Below, in pieces: positions 54,851 through 64,000 of a stretch of DNA of 64,000 bases. A program made the translations under genes and the position numbers. The notes beneath the pieces are model-generated. The model was not told the origin of the DNA, did not search any database, and worked only from the letters and a program-made list of their open reading frames with translations. How positions within the stretch are numbered: position 1 is the stretch's first letter; each line of letters begins with the position of its first letter. The stretch comes from Cavia porcellus (Eukaryota > Chordata > Mammalia > Rodentia > Caviidae), in NCBI RefSeq assembly GCF_034190915.1, contig NW_026947491.1, positions 24,244,101 through 24,308,100 on the forward strand, in the 5' to 3' direction.

Positions 54851-57800
54851 AGTAGGGCAAAGAAGTACAACTGCTCCTACTATTAACAAAAAAGATCAAA
54901 GAACAAACTTGTCAAGAAAGATATGCCATTAAAAACAACAATAACACCAAATATTTGGCATATATTTAATGCTAAATGATTCAGTTGCCTGAAAAGACAG
55001 ATCATTGAGAACAGTGTCCACTGATAACTCCTCACAGGTGCCTGAGCTATTTTGTAGGTGCTCAGTGAGTGCAGTTACAGAAGTTTCTGTTTTATTTGCA
55101 ATTAGAATACTAGCTGTCAATTCTGGGAACTGTTAACTAATTCCATGTTTATTTTTGCACAGACTTGGAAAACTCTAACTTATATCATAAATATTTATAA
55201 ATTTTAAAAAGGAAGAAATATATAATTTTCCCATAGTGTTCTAAAAAGCTAGAGTTCTTGAGCATTTGAAAATTTTTTGAAGTTTTGATGAAATTATTGC
55301 CCCCTAAAGGCCTTTATTGCTTTTGCTGGCCACATGTTGAAAGTCACTCTCCTTTGTTAAAGCAGCGGACTGGACTCTGAATGAACGATGGCCCATGGAC
55401 CACGTGGGTCTGCTCTGTGACTGCTGTGGGTCAGCATGGAGCAGCTGGGCTCCTGGCTCAGACATTTATTTGGGATGTAAGCACATGGAACAGGCAGGGG
55501 CAGGGAGGAGTGGAGAGGCAGAGAAGGGTGATTCCCAGGCAGCAGGGCAGTCAGCCCCCTGAACAAATCACTCTCCAGGGGAAAAAAGTAAGCAAGCTTT
55601 GGCTGGGACCAAAATAAAAGTGTGTAAGGATGCAAAGAAATGCCAAAGTGCACACAAGTTTGAGCCGCCTCCCCTGAGGCAGGTTGAGCGAGTGCAGTTG
55701 GCACTCACGAGAATGATAGCCTGACCTGACACTAACCCGCCCGTGGTTCAGGGATAATATTTTCCCTAGGATGAACTGCTCTTGAACTGTTTCTGTCATT
55801 TATTTGCTACAAGCAGGCTTTGCTTCAAAAGCAGACTTGCATGTCTTATGGCCGCCCATCTGTTTATTGTAAAAACATATTTATTATAGCCAATGCAAGC
55901 AAAGCTTTTCCCTGGCAGTGGTGTTTGAATTCCCCTGAAGCCTTCTCACACTGTGTACCACAGCTCTGATGATGAAGTATACGCAGGCCTGTTCCAAACC
56001 ATGTCCCATGTTTTCTTTGGAATTGCCTTCAAAAATCTATTGCTAAAGAGCAGTTTCTAGTGTTTTATGACCTTCTTACCATGATAGTGTTTGTCCTTTG
56101 GATGTGAAATGATTTTCCTTCTGTCAATGAAAATGTCAATGTGCCTGAGAACTTAGCCAGGAAGTGGGCATTGGGCTAATTAGAATGAGAACAAATTATT
56201 GGATGTAATAGAATGGGCATGTTTTAGAAAATCTCAAATAAAAATGAATTGGCAGAATGCATGCAAAGCACTACACCATATTATCAGTTTCATCTCCATT
56301 GTCTTTGGAGATAGGGAAATCATCAGTACTTAGCTTCTGGACTAATCCCGAGATTTTGGATGATTCTAGAACTGATTTTTCTATGGACATTAATTCATTC
56401 CTGAAGGATTTTCTTGAGTAACTGCTACATACTCAACAATGAATAAGCCAGAAGAAAAGTATCATTTTCTTTGCCAAATTCAATTATTCTTTTTCCGTTT
56501 GGAACTACCCAATCCTCATCATGTGTTAGTACAGCAAATTGTTTTGGACTCATTCCCAATCTTTTGGATGCCAACCATCTTTCTGGATGCCAAAAGTCCA
56601 AAGATCAAAAGAATATTTTAGACCTCAACTTAATGAGCAAGATAAGAAAAAGAAATAAGGGATGATTTACCTAGCCAAGGAACATCTTGGCTAGCATTGA
56701 AGCAACTCTATAGAAGAATGGACACTTCTTTAACAATGTACAGCAGGGCTGATGCTGGCACGCATGACGTTGCTTTGTGAATGAGAAAAATGTGCCCTTC
56801 CCATCTAACGCTTTACTTCAATAGGGAAATTACCTGGATAAATATGCAAAGCAGTGGCGTACGTGATATGAGTGTCATCGTCTTAAATACTATTCTTTGT
56901 GTAGTGCACACCTATATGCAACGCTTACACATGGCAGTTCTGTCAGCTTGGCAAGGCTACAAACAAACTGCAACAATACAGTAATATTAATATGTATCTT
57001 CCTAATGAGGAACATCTGCAGATAATATTCCATCACCAGATATTTCCAGAAAACTTCTCCGTGTATTTAGTTCTCTCCTAAGCTTATATGTAGTTGGGAA
57101 CTTGGGTTTAATCTGTGGCTTTTAAACAAAAGCTATTTTTAACTACCTTCTTTTGTTAATTACCCTTTCCTCTGCAAATGTCCTTAGATTTTTTTCTCTT
57201 TTGGTATCCAACCTAATTTTGCCCTTCTGTTCATGAATTATAGCCCACTTGTATTTCTTGCTACCTTCTTCTAAGATCTTTTTTTCAAAAATCTAAGGAA
57301 TGAGAAAAGCCATGAACTCCATAACCTTAGTTACTAAGTCACAGAGCTGTGTATCTGAACAGGTTTGTATCCTGGAAATTCTAGAATCCCTTATTTCCAA
57401 ATTAAAAACTACAAATTTTTTTCCTGCCAGCATCTGAGTATTCTTTCCATCTCAATTTGGCATGCACTTATATGACAAAAAGAGGAAGTCAGTGAAAATG
57501 AAGTTAGCAAAGGTCTCATCTTTGGTAGATTTCATGTTTAGTGACCAGAAAACCTAAGGCCTAAAACTTTAGGATATGCAGCAATGCTTGGAATGACAAA
57601 TGGAGTTAGTGTCTCAGAATTTAGTTGATCTCTGAAAACACAGATTTTAGCATGTGACCGTATTTATTCCAACCAGAGACCTATCTGGAATGCTTAATGC
57701 CACATAAGGCCTCCTACAAAACAGTGATAAATGTTTGGTGACATTCACTTAGTGACTCATGGTCCACACAATATTGGCAGAGTCACTGGGGAGGCTGATG

Positions 57801-58429
57801 GTGAAAACTATCAGCAGACCTCATAAAATGTTTATCCATAGAAGCTTGCATTTGGAAAATCCAGCCTGTCTATCAACAATCAATAGATCAGCTCTGTGAT
57901 AGGATGAGAAAGAAATTACCACCTGCCATTCTCCATCCCTTCCTCTCTCCTTCTACCTCTTCTCTATCCTCCACTTGTTTCCACTTTAAAGTCATACTGT
58001 AGTCGCCTGCATGGTTATTGCAACTCATGTAATAGGAAATTGCTACCTATCAAAAGCTACTGTCCTTTAAACATATCTACTCCAATTATTTGGATGAAAC
58101 AACGCTTACGTGTGTAGAATAGAGATCAGAGAAATCCATCTCCTTTGAGCTGTGCTCTAAAAACTCACAGGAAAAAAAAAACTGAAAGGCTGCAAAAAGT
58201 TAAGACAAGGGACCTAGCAGGAAGGCTCAGGTGGTGAGCCTTTCCACTTCAGTCAGAAAAGTCCCTCTGCAAAAATAAAAACCATTTGCTTAGGAAATGC
58301 TTTGGTATATAACCCTTAAGCAATTACCATATATCTTCTCATTCTTAGCTTTCCTCCATTTGAATCCTCATCCTCTTGTGTCATGTCTCTTGTGGGCTTT
58401 TACTTTTTGAGACAGAATCTCAAGTAATG
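54851..58429. other. Unassigned, repeat-poor sequence
   Basis: No gene recognised. Open frames on opposite strands at 55357-55799 (78-115 codons) overlap one another in a GC-richer patch and are not supported. The lack of recognisable repeats across 3.5 kb is mildly unusual for this window and could indicate constraint. Confidence 0.45.
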
Positions 58430-59221
58430 TAATTTAAAAAATGAGCAGTATACCTAAATAGATGTTCAAATAGCTAAAAAGCCCTTGAGAAATGCACAGT
58501 ATCACTAAGTATCAGGCAAATGCAAATCAAGACCAATCAAAATGAGATTTTAATGACTCATTCCATAATGGCTATTATCAGAAGGACAAAAATGTAACAA
58601 GCACTGGAGAAGAAGTGGAGAAAAGAGAACCTTTGTGTATCACTGAGAATGTAAGTTGGTAGGATCATTGTGTAAAAAGTAGGTTCCTCAAAAAAAATTA
58701 AGAATAAGATTCCCATGGAATCCAGCAATCCCACTACTGGTTATATAAAGGAAATTAAGTCAGTGTGTCAAAGACACTCCTTGTTATTGCATCACTCATC
58801 ACAATAACCAAGAGATGGAGACAACTCAACTGTCCATCAGCTGTGAACTGATAAGAACACTTGGTGTGTATGCACAGCGTGACTCTCGTCAGTTATAGAA
58901 AAGGAAAAAATTCTGTCATTTGTAGCAACATGGATGGAACTTGAGGCCATCAGGCTATGTGAAAGAAGTCAGACACAGAAAACCAAGTACTACATGACCA
59001 TCTCACATGTGGAACTTAAGAGCTGATTGCAAAGAATAAGGGGATAAAAGAGTGGATCCCGTGGCTGGGAAGTCTGGTGAGGAGAAGCAAAGGGCCGTGG
59101 TTGCCTCCCAGGTCCTGAGTCACAGAAGGAAGAAGTTTGGTGTTCAGGTGCACAGCAGCATGTTTATAGAGAATGAAAGGATTCTGGTTACTTTTTTTTA
59201 AAAAGAACTAAAAGAAAGAAT
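58430..59221 (+). mobile_element. Old L1 (L1MA/L1MB-like) 3' end of ORF2
   Basis: Recognisable in order: AAATGCAAATCAAGACCAAT, GCACTGGAGAAGAAGTGGAG, CATGGAATCCAGCAATCCCA, TGGAGACAACTCAACTGTCC, TAGCAACATGGATGGAACTT, GAAAACCAAGTACTACATGA. It is an older subfamily than the L1s at 12.9 and 46.9 kb and more diverged. No open frame survives. Confidence 0.85.
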
Positions 59222-59296
59222 ATTTTTTGCAGTGCTATGAGTCCATCTCAGAACCTCGCTACATGTGGCTACACACTAAGCCACGTGCCTAGTCCA
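59222..59296 (-). mobile_element. Degraded ID-like SINE, antisense, inside old L1
   Basis: TTTTTTGCAGTGCTATGAGT, then CACTAAGCCACGTGCCTAGT, resembling antisense ID tail, B-box side and A box. It separates the two parts of the old L1. Confidence 0.6.
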
Positions 59297-59465
59297 AAAG
59301 AAATAACTGTGAAAGTTTTGACTACACAGAAATTGTTTCAGGAGACAGGTGTTGTCATGATTTGAACTTTACACAATGTAGACATGTATCAAAACATCAC
59401 CTAGTGCATGATAAATGTATATGGTTTTTAGGCATTCATTAAAAAATTAAAAATTAAAACATAAA
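59297..59465 (+). mobile_element. Old L1 3' UTR end
   Basis: TTTACACAATGTAGACATGT, ATCAAAACATCACCTAGTGC, ATGATAAATGTATATGG and an A/T-rich tail are the classic terminus of L1MA/L1MB elements, the continuation of 58430-59221 after the SINE. Confidence 0.8.
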
Positions 59466-59599
59466 AATTCTAAAACCCAATCTTCTCTTGACATCTGTTC
59501 CTACCCTTTTCCTACTGCGTCCGCCTTTCTTTTTCATACCAAAACTTATCAAAAGTCCCTGTCCCCAGGTCTTCCGATGGGTCACTACATGGTACTAAT

Positions 59600-59765
59600 G
59601 TGTAAAAACTTAGCTCTTTATTTTACATTGTCTGGCTCTCCCACTAGGATTTAAGTTCTATTAATGTCAAGTATTTGTGTCTTTTTTTTGTTTACTGATG
59701 TAGCTCCAGAGGCCTAAACTATACCTGAAATGTATGAGAGTCCAGAAAGTGTTTGTTGAATAAAA
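59600..59765 (+). mobile_element. L2 LINE, 3' end
   Basis: TCTGGCTCTCCCACTAGGAT, TTAAGTTCTATTAATGTCAA, TTTACTGATGTAGCTCCAGA, GAAAGTGTTTGTTGAATAAA follow the L2 terminus in order, ending immediately before an A-rich stretch. Confidence 0.78.
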
Positions 59766-60339
59766 CAATCCTCAAGAGTTTAGTTCTTAAAAAAAAGAAA
59801 GAAGAACAAAAGAAAGGAAGAAAAATGACAGAAAATTGATTTAAGCTTCCATTCAAAAAGAAATTTATATAAGGAGTGAATGCTAGAACATGGAAAAGAA
59901 ATACCTTCCAAGGCTTTTATTAAAAGTATAAGCTACGAATTCTGTGCTTTCCAAGTGTATTCCAGAGGGGAAAAGAGAATTTATCAGAGAAAACCTTCTA
60001 ATCAACCCAGAGTGGACTGGAGAAGAAAACAATACAGATAGTATTTTCAATAATACATAGAAAGACTTAAAACACTGACAGTGCAACAATCAATTATAAG
60101 AAAAAGAAAATATCCTCAATCTTATAAGAAAAGAAATCAAAGGTGAAAGTGATATGCCATTTTCTTACCAGATTAAAACAGATCAAAGAGATTGACATTG
60201 TCCAATTGGTGATATAGAAAGAAATAGGACCTTCCAGACATTGTTTCTGGGAATGCACATTACTCAGTCTATAGAAAGCAGTGGTGCGATAGTGAAAATA
60301 CATGACATAGGAAATACATAAAATCCTTGGCACAGAAAT
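59766..60339. other. Unassigned AT-rich sequence
   Basis: No recognised gene. A purine-rich stretch (AAAAGAAAGAAG-type) runs about 59790-59830. Antisense frames of 68 and 79 codons at 59883-60333 are not supported. Confidence 0.45.
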
Positions 60340-61100
60340 TATACTGTTAAGAATTTACAGTTATACTGCAGGGTTTGCAAACTGCTGTATACAAGAGTAT
60401 TTGTTTCCACAGTGTTGATAATATCAGGCTATAGAAATTAACCAAATGTCCATGTTTTTGGGACCAGTTAAGTAATTATTAAAGCCTATACTATATGAGG
60501 TGGTTCTGTGTGTAATATTGAGCAGTCACTGAGAAGGTGCTGAGGTGCACAACTGGTCAAGAGAGGCACGGCAGTAATGCCAAAATGAGAGAAACAAAAA
60601 GACACAGGAAGTGCCCAACACAGGACAAATGCATCCACCAGGTGTAAATGATGGGGTAAGAGGACACGAACACTGGGGCTAACTGGGTCTCGAAGTTAGA
60701 AGCCCAGCAGGGGCGATGGCTTAGGTTAGAGGCTGAAAAAGGCTGGCTCAAACCTTTACCTGTGTGTGTCAGTGCATGGCCCAAGGCAAATCTCAGAATG
60801 TTTTACACTATAAATTAAGAACACAATGAAAGATATACCATGAAAATATGGAGCAAAAGAAACTGTCGTGATAATGTTAATATCAGATGAAATAGAATTT
60901 AGAGCAAAAGACATCATCAGAAATGAAGACACTCATTATACGATAGTAAAGGCAATGACCTGTGAAGAATGTGTATCATGAGTCATATACTTAATAAAAT
61001 TTCAAAGATTTTGTCAATAGACAAAAAAGAGAAATAGATGCTTCAGGGAAATATATTAGGCCACTAAGAATGTTCAATAGATTTTAAGAAATTACTACTA
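60340..61100 (+). mobile_element. Old L1-like fragment
   Basis: AGAAATTAACCAAATGTCCA near 60435 and AATGTTAATATCAGATGAAA, TAGAATTTAGAGCAAAAGAC near 60880-60910 match blocks I know from old L1 (L1M or HAL1-type) copies. The order and completeness are uncertain and the middle part is unassigned. Confidence 0.45.
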
Positions 61101-61107
61101 TATAGAC

Positions 61108-61250
61108 CCAGGTTTGGTTGTGCAAGTCTGTAATCCCAGCATGTGGGAGGCTGGGGCAGGAAGACTGCCATGAGTTTTTGGCTACCCTGGGCTACATAGT
61201 GAATTCAAATCAGTCTGAACTACATAGTCAGATCCTATCTAAATAAATAA
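61108..61250 (+). mobile_element. B1 SINE with internal duplication
   Basis: GTAATCCCAGCATGTGGGAG, GCTGGGGCAGGAAGACTGCC, CTGGGCTACATAGTGAATTC, then CAGTCTGAACTACATAGTCA: the duplicated ctacatagtga block is the rodent B1 hallmark. The 5' end (CAGGTTTGGTTGTGCAAGTC) contains the degraded A box. A-rich tail with AAAT units. Confidence 0.9.
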
Positions 61251-61543
61251 ATGTATTTCATATGCTTGAAAAATAATTAAGCATCACTGAAAATAATACT
61301 ATTTTTAATAGTTGACAGACATGCAAAATTGAGCTTTTATCATTTTTAAAATAAAATTTTAAAGCAAGTCATTTAAGTTTACAACTCAGCAAACTAGAAA
61401 GAAATAACTAAGAAAATAAAAATGTATCTCTTTTAAGAAAATAATAAACATAAAAGCAGAAAATAATCATTAGCAAATAAAGAAATAACTATGGAGACTC
61501 AATAGGCCTAAAAATCAGAGCTTTGATACAAACTTTTGAATGA
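61251..61543. other. Unassigned AT-rich sequence
   Basis: No recognised feature; A-rich with no coding potential. Confidence 0.5.
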
Positions 61544-61660
61544 AGCCAGGCATGGTGGTGCACACCCATAATCCCTCCTACTCAGGAGACTGTCAAGACC
61601 CTCAGCTGGCAAGCTAAGGCCCAGCCCAGATGGTCAGCTCAGGATGCAGGAAGAACAGGG
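61544..61660 (+). mobile_element. Partial, atypical B1-like SINE
   Basis: Starts as a 7SL-type SINE (AGCCAGGCATGGTGGTGCAC, then CCTCCTACTCAGGAGACTGT) and continues CAAGCTAAGGCCCAGCCCAG, ATGGTCAGCTCAGG. The second half departs from the B1 copies elsewhere in the window and no A-rich tail follows directly. Confidence 0.6.
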
Positions 61661-61775
61661 GTTGGTTTGCACCTGAAAGGTTAAAGGTCCCAGCCTTACA
61701 CAATGAGGAGTGACTGCATACTTGTGGGGCACAGTGGTCCCAGTTTTTTGTTCCATAGGTCCCATTCCTGTTAGG

Positions 61776-61885
61776 TCTTTCTTTCTTTCTTTCTCTCTTT
61801 TTTTTTTTTTTGTACTAGGGATTACACTCACTACCTTGAGTTTGCCAGGCCTGTGCTTGTGCTGCTGAGCTATACCCTGAGTCCT
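61776..61885 (-). mobile_element. ID-type SINE, antisense, with perfect TSD
   Basis: Identical 15-bp target-site duplication, CCCATTCCTGTTAGG, at 61761-61775 and 61886-61900. Tail (plus strand) is CTTT units and a T run, then GTACTAGGGATTACACTCAC (antisense B box, diverged) and TGCTGAGCTATACCCTGAGT (antisense A box). A 65-codon antisense frame (61634-61831) begins in its tail and is not a gene. Confidence 0.94.
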
Positions 61886-61900
61886 CCCATTCCTGTTAGG

Positions 61901-62284
61901 GAGGACAATCTGCTTTACTCAGTCTACTAATGAAATATTAGTTGTTTCCAGAAACACCATATCAGACATATCTAGAATGATATCTGACCAAGATATCTGG
62001 ACACTGTGGTTTACTCAAGTGGACACAAAGCTCACCATCTCAGCGAGCTAGAAACACTATCTAGTATGAAGTAACTCTGAAACCTGAAGCTTCCATGCTT
62101 AAAGTTGAGATTTTTCATCTTTCTGGGAGCAACATAAAGACCTCACTATAATCACAGGTAGTTTGCTGTGGGCTGGAAATCTCCTTTGGGGCAATACAGG
62201 AAGAAAAGGACACAGTGGTATAAAATTTGAAAGAGAAGTAATAAAACTACCCTTGTTTGTAAGTAATGTAATTTTAAACAAAAT
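61901..62284. other. Unassigned sequence
   Basis: No recognised gene or repeat. Confidence 0.45.
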
Positions 62285-63168
62285 CCAAGTGCTTTTCATC
62301 TTTTCATCAACAAATAAAGTTTCAAAAGATTACTGGACTCAAACCAATATACAAAAGTCATTGTATTTCAACAAAATCATAAGACTAGCCAGAAAAATGA
62401 AATAGAAAGACCCCCTACAAAGTACCTAAGAATAAACTTAATATGTGATGTTTAAGAACTCTATGGGAAAAATAAAATATTTTTAAAGGCCAAAAGAAAT
62501 TGAATACAGAGATAGACTACTGCATTTAAGAATTGTAAAGATGTCAAGCTCTCCCCTCCCAAATAATCTATAAACTTAATGTAACATTCTAACCAAAATC
62601 CAAAAAGACCTTACAAGAACTTGACAAGTCAATTCTAAATTAATATGGAGGCATGGAAATCGAAAACAGCCAACTAAATTTAAAGAAGAATAAATTGGGG
62701 GAGGGGAAAATTTGCCTGACCAAATATATCAAGAATTTATAAGTTTATAGAAAATGAGACAGTGTGGTATTGGCACAGGAAAAGTCAAATAAACCAAAGG
62801 GTCATAACAGAGAATCCAGAAGCAGACACTCGCATATGTGGAAACTTGAAGGGAGACCAACGTGGCACCACAAATCAATACATAAAGGCAGAGCAGATCA
62901 CTCAGTGCTGTTACAGCAATTATTTAGCTGTGTGGAAAACATAAATTAAAACTGCACCCCAGCATCACATCATATACAAAAGTATATTCCAGGTGGACAA
63001 AAGATCTAAATGTAAAAAGCAGCTTTTGGTGGAAAATATGGAATATTTTCATAAAATTTTGATGTGGAAAACTTTCTTCATCAAGACAAAAGCAGTGTCC
63101 TAAAAGATAGGTTGATTTGATGATATGGAGGGTTGTTTCAGAAAACAACAACAACAAAAAACTCTTAT
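62285..63168 (+). mobile_element. Old L1 (L1M-like) ORF2 fragment
   Basis: CAATATACAAAAGTCATTGT, ACCTAAGAATAAACTTAATA, CATTCTAACCAAAATCCAAA, AAATTAATATGGAGGCATGG, GACAGTGTGGTATTGGCACA, GGTGGACAAAAGATCTAAAT follow the C-terminal half of ORF2 in order. The short frames at 62163-62405 and 62762-62949 overlap or lie within it. Confidence 0.8.
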
Positions 63169-63327
63169 CTGGGAGTAGTGGCACATGCCTGTAATTCCAG
63201 CACTTGGGAGGCTGAGGCAGGAGGATCATGATGAGTCTGAGGCCACCCTGGGCTACAAAGTGAGCTCAAGGCCAGCCTGAATGGTGTAGTGAGACCCCAT
63301 CTCAAAAAGACAAAAAGAAAAAAAAAG
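63169..63327 (+). mobile_element. B1 SINE with internal duplication
   Basis: GGGAGTAGTGGCACATGCCT, GTAATTCCAGCACTTGGGAG, GCTGAGGCAGGAGGATCATG, GGGCTACAAAGTGAGCTCAA, GGCCAGCCTGAATGGTGTAG, then GAGACCCCATCTCAAAAAG and an A-rich tail. It is the most complete B1 in the window and interrupts the old L1. Confidence 0.93.
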
Positions 63328-63545
63328 CCTATATTCAACAAAGACCAAAAAAGAAAGTGTAAAAGTAAACTCACCACTTTGAAAAGATATTCATAATGTA
63401 TATAAAAGATAAGAAAATTTTGGAATAAACAAATCAGTGCAGAATGGACAGTCTATGAACAAGCAATCAAACAAAGGCAAGCTGAAATGAGTAAGAAACA
63501 TGAGAAGATACTCAAATCTACTAATAATTAGAGAATGAAAAATAG
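63328..63545 (+). mobile_element. Old L1 continuation after the B1
   Basis: GAATGGACAGTCTATGAACA, then CATGAGAAGATACTCAAATC, CTAATAATTAGAGAATGAAA is the L1 ORF2 block that normally follows the segment ending at 63168. Confidence 0.7.
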
Positions 63546-63554
63546 CAGTAAGTA

Positions 63555-64000
63555 AACAGCAGGATATATTATAGTAACCCACTTTGACTTTCCATTATCT
63601 TGATTTAAAGCCCTATATTGCTCTCACCATCTTGTTTTGACTGATGTTCCTTTATTCTGCTTTGCTTGATAGTACCAGGTTCAAAAGTTTAGGCAACAGC
63701 TGTGAAGATAGTGGGATTCATTATGACGCCCATTCTCGTTGACTATTATCTACTTTTGAAGACCTATAATGTCTCCAATGTTTTGATTTTGTTGGTTTTG
63801 TTCTTTACTGTTTTGTTCAATTTTATTATAACTAATGATATAGGCAATTCTATTAGAGATAGGGGGAGGCATTATGGTAACCATTGTTGATCACCTAGTA
63901 TTATGCTTTTACATTATCTATTACGTCCACCCTTTTGATTTGACTGACTGTTCTGTTATGTCACATTTGGTTCTATTCTCTTCCAAAAAAGTAATAAGAA
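63555..64000 (+). mobile_element. L1 3' UTR with three tandem modules, cut by window end
   Basis: Three modules spaced about 150 bases: AGGATATATTATAGTAACCC (63561), GTGGGATTCATTATGACGCC (63711) and GGGGGAGGCATTATGGTAAC (about 63862), each followed by a short T-rich block and TGAAGxCCTATA- or TGATTT-type sequence. Same arrangement as 14985-15430. The tail and downstream target site lie outside the window. Confidence 0.82.

Overview
This window looks like a gene-free stretch of a rodent nuclear genome, either intergenic or deep inside an intron. It is AT-rich. No open reading frame has the length, domain content or exon structure of a host gene. The longest stop-free stretches (154 and 175 codons) are about what chance allows in 64 kb. 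Nearly everything recognisable is interspersed repeat.

The repeats point to the host. There are tRNA-derived ID-type SINEs with an intact A box and B box and A-rich tails. There are 7SL-derived B1 SINEs, at least two of which carry the internal tandem duplication (about 29 bp) typical of rodent B1. There are also L1 LINEs, MaLR-like and ERVL-like solo LTRs, and ancient MIR and L2 copies. ID plus B1 means a rodent. The ID consensus here (TTAAGC..CTGCCTTGCAAG, then GTCGTGAGTTCGATCC) is not the murine or squirrel form. I suspect a hystricomorph such as a guinea-pig relative, with Castorimorpha as the alternative; this is from memory of sequence style, not a search.

Layout: 1-11.6 kb is mostly unassigned sequence with an ERVL-type LTR (3.3-4.0 kb), MIR and L2 pieces. 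11.6-16.3 kb is an old L1 fragment followed by two L1 copies placed head to head. 16.3-25 kb is mostly unassigned with a MaLR-like LTR, two tRNA-derived SINE copies and MIRs. 25.1-31.4 kb is dense nested repeat: an L1 with a 5' inversion, then an antisense old L1 cut by a GC-rich L1-tail-like block, two LTRs and a B1, then a TC/TGTC array. 31.7-33.5 kb holds a fold-back element and a MaLR-like LTR. 33.5-45 kb is relatively repeat-poor, with MIR, L2, a CA repeat, a 199-bp L1 insertion with perfect target-site duplication, and some GC-richer sequence of unknown origin. 45.2-50.3 kb is L1 inside L1. 50.4-58.4 kb is mostly unassigned with two ID SINEs. 58.4-64 kb is old L1, L2, B1 and ID, ending in an L1 3' UTR that runs off the window.

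No gene cooperation can be described because no gene is supported. The most informative content is the retrotransposition record: target-site duplications at six insertions, a 5' inversion, nested insertions, and an L1 3' UTR built from tandem modules of about 150 bp. I found no convincing new biological system.
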